8,994 nucleotides of DNA, from contig CALYSG010000069.1 in NCBI GenBank assembly GCA_945485605.1, positions 1-8,994 of the forward strand, read 5' to 3'. Source of the DNA: an uncultured Clostridia bacterium. GTDB taxonomy: Bacteria > Bacillota > Clostridia > Oscillospirales > CAG-272. How positions within the stretch are numbered: the first letter of the stretch is position 1; the number at the start of each line of letters is the position of its first letter. A program made the position numbers and the translations under genes. The notes under the pieces were generated by a model, which ran no database searches, had not been told where the DNA came from, and worked only from the letters and a program-made list of their open reading frames with translations. Below are positions 5,458 through 8,994 of the stretch, piece after piece.

Positions 5458-6576
5458 TCAGATATCCGAAAGTACAGAAAAGAATGTGTCGGCTTCCTCG
5501 GTTTTATTGAAAATCCCGAAACTCAAACGCACGGCTCCACCCGGAGGGGTGGCGAGAGTTCTGTGTCCGAGAGCCGAGCAATGGTAGCCTCCGCGGACGC
5601 ATATCCCGTGCTTTGCAAGGTGCGCGGCTATCCTTTCTGACGGTATACCGTCGACAGAGAAGAGAAGTACCGCGCCCGGAGCTTCGGGGTCGTATATCTT
5701 TATGCCCCTTATGCTCTCAAGCCGTTCGCGATAGGTGTAAAATAGGTTCCTCTCGTGCTCACGGATGTTGTCTATGCCGATCTCTTTAATCTCCTTTACG
5801 CCTTCGTCAAGGGCGGCTATGGCGGGGGTCGGCATAGTACCCGATTCAAACCTTTCGGGCGGAAAATCGGGCATGCCTCCTTCGAACGAATTGATCCCGT
5901 TGCCACCTTCGACAAGACTGTCCGGGACTATGCCTTCGGCAAGGCATACCGCTCCGCAGCCCTGTATGCCGTAAAGTCCCTTGTGCCCCGGGAGGCAGAG
6001 AACGTCTATGTTGTCCTTCTCCATATCTATCGGGATATGTCCTGCCGACTGTGCCGCATCGACGGCGAAGATCACGCCCTTTTGCCGACAGAGTCTTCCT
6101 ATCTCCCTTATCGGTAAGACCGCCGATGTGAGGTTCGGGCAGTGCGTGCAGACGAGCATCTTTGTCTTCTTCCCGACAAGTCGCTCAGCCGATGTGACGG
6201 TCAGCTCTCCCGGGTGAGTGCGGAATATATCGAAGGTCACGATCCTGTCCCTTGCAAGGCGGAAAACGGGGCGGTAGACCGAGTTGTGCTCCATGTCCGA
6301 GATGAGGACATGATCGCCGCGGTGCAAAAGCCCCTTTATTACCGTGTTCAGCGCGTAGGTCGTGTTTAGTGTGAAGAAAACCCTTTCGGGTGCTCCGACC
6401 GAGAAAAAATCCGATATGCTCTCACGGCAGGAAAAGATCTTCTCCGATGCTTCAAGTGCAAGCTTATGAGAGCTTCGCCCGGGGTTACCGCAGTAGGTCT
6501 CTATGCACCGTCGGACCTCTTTTGTCACCGACAGGGGCTTTGGGAAGGTCGTTGCGGCATTGTCAAGGTATATCAA
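5458..6576 (-). CDS. Cysteine desulfurase family protein (class V aminotransferase fold, PLP-dependent)
   Basis: 372 residues. The family removes sulfur (or selenium) from cysteine (or selenocysteine) as an enzyme-bound persulfide. Landmarks are IYLDNAATTFPKP at 2-14; GNPGRSSH at 30-37; His97 in DMEHNS, stacking on PLP; Asp173 and Gln176 in AVDAAQSAGH; PGHKGLYGIQG at 196-206 with the PLP lysine Lys199; SGTMPTPAIAAL at 245-256; and the mobile-loop RGGYHCSALGH at 328-338, where Cys333 would carry the persulfide. The PGHKGLYG form and length fit the subgroup often called 'cysteine desulfurase family protein' rather than IscS. The start is TTG at 6576 (ribosome site GGTGAG), because translation from here gives the family's standard N-terminus; it overlaps the DUF3343 stop as TTGA, indicating coupling. 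The Se/S role is inferred from its neighbour. Confidence 0.9.
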   Translation of the reverse strand: MIYLDNAATTFPKPLSVTKEVRRCIETYCGNPGRSSHKLALEASEKIFSCRESISDFFSVGAPERVFFTLNTTYALNTVIKGLLHRGDHVLISDMEHNSVYRPVFRLARDRIVTFDIFRTHPGELTVTSAERLVGKKTKMLVCTHCPNLTSAVLPIREIGRLCRQKGVIFAVDAAQSAGHIPIDMEKDNIDVLCLPGHKGLYGIQGCGAVCLAEGIVPDSLVEGGNGINSFEGGMPDFPPERFESGTMPTPAIAALDEGVKEIKEIGIDNIREHERNLFYTYRERLESIRGIKIYDPEAPGAVLLFSVDGIPSERIAAHLAKHGICVRGGYHCSALGHRTLATPPGGAVRLSFGIFNKTEEADTFFSVLSDI

Positions 6577-6821
6577 ATCTTCTCACCGCCCCCCATAATA
6601 TACTGCGAGACCGATATTCTCTCGCTTCGGAGTATGCGCCGGACGGTATCGCCCGATGCACAGTAAAATGTTATCCCGTATGCACAGCCGCGGCGGGTCG
6701 CCGAGCTGTCGAGTTTGACGATATATGAATATACTCCGGCGGCTTCAAGAAGCCTTTGCGCCTTGAGCGCATAGGTCATTGACCTCATTGAAGCCGTGCA
6801 GAGTTCGTAGCTTCGGTTCAT
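6573..6821 (-). CDS. DUF3343 family protein, putative sulfur/selenium carrier
   Basis: 82 residues. It fits the small DUF3343 family: a first beta strand (YELCTASM), a helix with the typical ALKAQRLLEAAGV (18-30), a second strand (YSYIVKL), a Cys-containing turn RRGCAYGI with Cys46 at the conserved position, and a third strand before a C-terminal helix. The family is described as a putative Se/S carrier because of its frequent placement beside cysteine desulfurases and selenium genes. That arrangement is seen here: its TGA overlaps the desulfurase TTG start by two bases. The start ATG at 6821 has AAAGGA about 11 bases upstream. It lies 48 bases after the ylbJ-like gene. Family call is fairly secure; biochemical role is unproven. 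Confidence 0.75.
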   Translation of the reverse strand: MNRSYELCTASMRSMTYALKAQRLLEAAGVYSYIVKLDSSATRRGCAYGITFYCASGDTVRRILRSERISVSQYIMGGGEKI

Positions 6822-6869
6822 TGTCCGGTATCCTTTCCGGCAAATATAGTTGTTTGCCCTTCGTTGTCA

Positions 6870-7835
6870 TTATATGTCGGATAAAGGGATACTGACAAAG
6901 AGTAGGACGAAAAATATTGACACCGCTCGAATAAGAGAGACGAAAAAGTACCTTTTTGACGAGAGCTTGCCTTTTATGACCGAGAGGATCTGAAAATGTA
7001 CCGCAAGCCCCGTCCAGCCGAGGACTGCCGCGACTGACGGTAAAGGGAGAGAGCAGGATGCCGCCGCCGAACATCCGCCGGAAAGCTCGAAAAGCCCCGC
7101 GACGGCGGCTCGAACCGCGTCGGGAAGCGTTGCGCTAAGCGGCAGAAGCACCGCAGGTATTGCCGAGAAAAAAGCAGAGAAGGCACAGAGCCTTACCATC
7201 GCGTCGGCGGCGGAGTTTACCGATCCGATCAGTGCTTCGGAAAAGCTCTCACGTTCTTTTGCGGGGCGGGCGAAGGTCGTCAGGTATTTATGCCCTTTCC
7301 TTGCCGTAAGAGACAGGAGAGTTCCCGATACGAGCGAGATCAGGACGAGTGCGGTAAACAGAATAACTCCCGCTTTTGCGCTTCCGAGCATACCTTTTCC
7401 GACGGCATTTATCACGAATGAGGGTGAGGCAAGGCTTGAGAAGGCGAGCAGTCTCTCGGCTTCTTCACGCGACAGGCTTCCTCGGTCGAAAAGCTCGGTG
7501 CAGGTCTTTGCCCCGACCGGAAAACCGCACAGAAAGCCGAGAAAGATCGCACAGAAAGCCTCTCCCGGAAGAGCAAACAAAAGACGCATCGGACGCTCGG
7601 CAAGCCTCCCGAGCTTATCCGCCCCACCGAGCCTTACTATAAGCCCCGAAAGCACTGCGCAGGGAAAGACCGCCGGGATCACCGATGTCGCCGAGAGCCT
7701 CAGTGATGAGAGGACGGCATCTCTTGTCCCGCCTGCGTCGATAATGAAGAGAAGAGTCAGCACCGCCGCGGCGACCGACGCGGCAATGCCGCCGCCCGTC
7801 GCGCGAGCCTTGGCTATTTTTCGTGTATCAGTCAT
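6870..7835 (-). CDS. ylbJ: YlbJ-like multi-spanning membrane protein (nucleoside-recognition/Gate domain), sporulation-associated
   Basis: 321 residues, strongly hydrophobic with about eight predicted membrane segments. The diagnostic region is GFLCGFPVGAKTCTELFDRGSLSREEAERLLAFSS, near the first third, followed by SPSFVINAVGKGML. This matches the pattern G-[FY]-P-x-G-A-K ... EEAERLLAF known from the sporulation protein YlbJ and related Gate-domain proteins. In Bacillus subtilis ylbJ is mother-cell expressed (sigma-E) and needed for normal spores; the transported molecule is not settled. I chose ATG at 7835 (MTDTRKIAK) because AAAGGCGG lies at good spacing before it; the in-frame ATG 21 codons upstream would run into the divergent yqfC start region. 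It heads a probable operon with the DUF3343 and desulfurase genes and is divergent from yqfC, another sporulation gene. Assignment to YlbJ proper rather than a Gate paralogue is likely, not certain. Confidence 0.75.
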   Translation of the reverse strand: MTDTRKIAKARATGGGIAASVAAAVLTLLFIIDAGGTRDAVLSSLRLSATSVIPAVFPCAVLSGLIVRLGGADKLGRLAERPMRLLFALPGEAFCAIFLGFLCGFPVGAKTCTELFDRGSLSREEAERLLAFSSLASPSFVINAVGKGMLGSAKAGVILFTALVLISLVSGTLLSLTARKGHKYLTTFARPAKERESFSEALIGSVNSAADAMVRLCAFSAFFSAIPAVLLPLSATLPDAVRAAVAGLFELSGGCSAAASCSLPLPSVAAVLGWTGLAVHFQILSVIKGKLSSKRYFFVSLIRAVSIFFVLLFVSIPLSDI

Positions 7836-7896
7836 TCGCACACCGCCTTTCACATAAATATACTTTGAAAACGATTTATATATGAGGACGGGCAAC
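7836..7896. promoter_or_regulatory. 61-bp divergent promoter region between ylbJ-like gene and yqfC
   Basis: AT-rich gap between two outward-facing sporulation-related genes; promoters for both directions must lie here or just inside the genes. The TATA-like stretches (AAATATACTT, TTTATATATG) give no clear housekeeping -35/-10 pair. I looked for the sigma-E form known for the Bacillus homologues and see no good match either. Ribosome sites are AAAGGCGG (minus) and GAGG at 7884-7887 (plus). Confidence 0.4.
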
Positions 7897-8211
7897 ATGA
7901 AAGAGAAAAAAGAGAAAAAAGAGAAAAAAGAGAAAAGGGAAAAAAGCTCGCGGGGGCTTGCGAAGTTCTTTTCCGACCGCGATATTGACGTAGGTTCGGA
8001 TTTTTACGCCGAGCTTCGCGGAAAGGGAAGCATAGCCGTCAGAGGCTGTATAGGCATTGCCGAGTATGCGGAGGAAAGGATCGGTCTTCGCGTGCCTTCC
8101 GGGACCGTCACGGTCACGGGTGTTCGACTCATATGCGACAGCTATGTGAACGGCGCGGTCATCGTCAGCGGATATATTTCCGCGGTTATTTTGGGGGAGG
8201 AACAGAAGTGA
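7897..8211 (+). CDS. yqfC: Sporulation protein YqfC (YabP/YqfC family)
   Basis: 104 residues. After a highly charged N-terminal tail made of KEK repeats (residues 2-17), the body is a compact beta-rich domain: EERIGLRVPSGTVTVTGVRLICDSYVNGAVIVSGYISAVIL shows the family's pattern of short strands, as in 'I-x-G-x-x-L-x-I-x-x-Y/F-x-x-x-x-I-x-I-x-G-x-I'. YabP/YqfC proteins are conserved in endospore formers and act in the mother cell; molecular role unknown. I prefer ATG at 7897 over 7882 because GAGG (7884-7887) stands 9 bases before it. Its stop overlaps the yqfD GTG start (GTGA), the usual yqfC-yqfD order. The tail is encoded by a 9-base tandem repeat (7903-7936). Confidence 0.85.
   Translation: MKEKKEKKEKKEKREKSSRGLAKFFSDRDIDVGSDFYAELRGKGSIAVRGCIGIAEYAEERIGLRVPSGTVTVTGVRLICDSYVNGAVIVSGYISAVILGEEQK
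7903..7936 (+). repeat. 9-base tandem repeat (GAGAAAAAA) within yqfC
   Basis: Three exact copies, 7903-7911, 7912-7920 and 7921-7929, plus a partial fourth (7930-7936) encode repeating Lys-Glu-Lys. The unit is a multiple of three, so copy-number changes would lengthen or shorten the tail without shifting frame, but slippage inside the A6 runs would shift it. Confidence 0.9.
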
Positions 8212-8930
8212 GGCTCTATTATCGCATATTCGGGTACAGAAGGCTGAGCTTTGCGCTTTCCGACGCGGCGAACGCACTCAATATCTGTATGAAATACGGG
8301 TATCCATACCGCGATATGAGGGTGGAAGGAGAACGGGTAAGTCTTACTTTCACACTTTTTTCGGCGTCGCGCTTTGCCGCGCGCTGCCGTGAGAGGGAAA
8401 TAAAGGTTTTCTTTGAGCCTGCACGCGGTATACCTGCCTTTTTCGGCAGATACCTTGTCCGTCCCGGAGTAGTTCTCGGATTTCTTTTCGCCGCGCTGAC
8501 TGTATTTTTCTCAGGAAGATTTGTATGGGACGTACGGGTGAGCGGCAATGTAAGCCTTACCTGCGACGAGGTAAAGGAGGTGCTCGCCGATTCGGGGCTG
8601 TCGGTCGGAAGCTACATACCTTCTCTCAACACCAACCGAACCGAGGGGCGTGCAATGCTCCTTTGTAACCGGATCGCGTGGATCTCCGTGAACATGAGCG
8701 GTAATGTCGCCTATGTCGAGGTAATGGAGAAGATCCCGAACGATCAGGAAAAGCCGTCGGACAGACCGGCAAACCTTGTTGCCGCGAGGGAGGGAACCGT
8801 CGTCGAGTTTATTGCATACAGCGGGCATTGCGAGCTTTCTGTCGGCGATACGGTGAAGCCCGGCGACCTTCTTATCGGCGGAGTTTACGGTGAGAAGACG
8901 CCGGGAGTAGTCCTGACACGTGCCTTATGA
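8208..8930 (+). CDS. yqfD: Sporulation protein YqfD, apparently lacking its C-terminal part
   Basis: 240 residues. An N-terminal soluble part with a basic start (VRLYYRIFGYRR) and a strand-rich region are followed by one clear membrane segment at about 88-106 (PGVVLGFLFAALTVFFSGR). Then come the family's external motifs: FVWDVRVSGNVSLTCDEVKEVLADSGLSVGSYIPSL, RIAWISVNMSGNVAYVEVMEK, and PANLVAAREGTVVEF...SVGDTVKPGDLLIGGVYGEK. This is the order seen in YqfD, a mother-cell membrane protein of the sigma-E regulon in Bacillus. GTG at 8208 with GGAGG 7 bases upstream is chosen; it overlaps the yqfC stop. Family members are usually about 380-400 residues; this one stops at TGA (8928-8930) just after VVLTRAL, missing roughly the last third. 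This is either a frameshift or sequence error, or a naturally short form. YqfD identity is firm. Confidence 0.85.
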   Translation: MRLYYRIFGYRRLSFALSDAANALNICMKYGYPYRDMRVEGERVSLTFTLFSASRFAARCREREIKVFFEPARGIPAFFGRYLVRPGVVLGFLFAALTVFFSGRFVWDVRVSGNVSLTCDEVKEVLADSGLSVGSYIPSLNTNRTEGRAMLLCNRIAWISVNMSGNVAYVEVMEKIPNDQEKPSDRPANLVAAREGTVVEFIAYSGHCELSVGDTVKPGDLLIGGVYGEKTPGVVLTRAL

Positions 8931-8994
8931 AGGGCATAAACTTTGACGATTACGAAAGCCTTAACTACTTCCAGAAAGTGCTTATCAACGGCGG
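8927..8994 (+). CDS. Start of an unidentified ORF overlapping the yqfD stop, running off the window
   Basis: ATG at 8927 overlaps the yqfD TGA as ATGA and opens a frame, MKGINFDDYESLNYF..., that stays open for 22 codons to the window edge. There is no strong ribosome site, which suits coupled translation. It could be a separate gene (phoH often follows yqfD in Firmicutes, but this N-terminus does not look like PhoH) or the shifted remainder of yqfD. Too short to decide. Confidence 0.3.
   Translation, partial: MKGINFDDYESLNYFQKVLING

Noticed and set aside
5188..5640. 150-residue open frame on the + strand
   Set aside because: It runs antisense across the ECF start, its promoter and the desulfurase C-terminus; no ribosome site and no recognisable domain.
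8928..8936. TGA in yqfD as a read-through or selenocysteine codon
   Set aside because: A TAA follows two codons later in the same frame and no SECIS-like hairpin directly follows, so read-through would not restore the missing domain.

Overview
The window looks like chromosome of a spore-forming, anaerobic Gram-positive bacterium of the class Clostridia, probably a gut Oscillospiraceae/Ruminococcaceae-type organism. The reasons are sporulation-family genes (yqfC, yqfD and a ylbJ-like gene), strong GGAGG ribosome sites, a cysteine desulfurase/DUF3343 pair, an ECF-transporter S component, a glycolytic GAPDH, and fairly balanced base composition. The assignment is inferred from gene content only.

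Layout. Positions 1-458 hold the 3' part of a cyclophilin-type peptidyl-prolyl isomerase (+), followed by a small Lys/Ala/Glu-rich coiled-coil protein (555-938, +). This side converges, through two back-to-back hairpin terminators (975-1039), on a minus-strand block. Reading leftwards on the minus strand, that block is a small membrane protein with a zinc ribbon (4381-3980), an AMP-forming acyl-CoA synthetase (3947-2253) and GAPDH (2089-1058), the last with its own promoter. A 400-bp gene-free stretch (4382-4782) follows and is the most interesting part of the window. On the minus strand it has a good promoter, a 5' hairpin, two hairpins that each show a run of six C in the loop, a further hairpin between them, and two terminator-like hairpins. 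It reads as a structured small RNA resembling the '6C' architecture described in Actinobacteria.

Next comes an ECF S-component gene (5307-4783, -) with a near-consensus promoter and a leader of about 100 nt. The leader carries a possible 24-codon ORF whose stop overlaps the start codon of the transporter gene. Upstream lie a TTG-started cysteine desulfurase (6576-5458), a DUF3343 protein (6821-6573) overlapping it by 2 bases, and a YlbJ-like multi-spanning membrane protein (7835-6870). These three are spaced like one operon. Divergent from ylbJ are yqfC (7897-8211) and yqfD (8208-8930), translationally coupled by a GTGA overlap. yqfD ends far short of the usual family length, and an ATGA-overlapping new frame runs off the window.

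Functional themes are housekeeping (protein folding, glycolysis, fatty-acid activation), micronutrient uptake, sulfur or selenium mobilisation, and sporulation. No CRISPR array, insertion sequence, tRNA or rRNA was seen.
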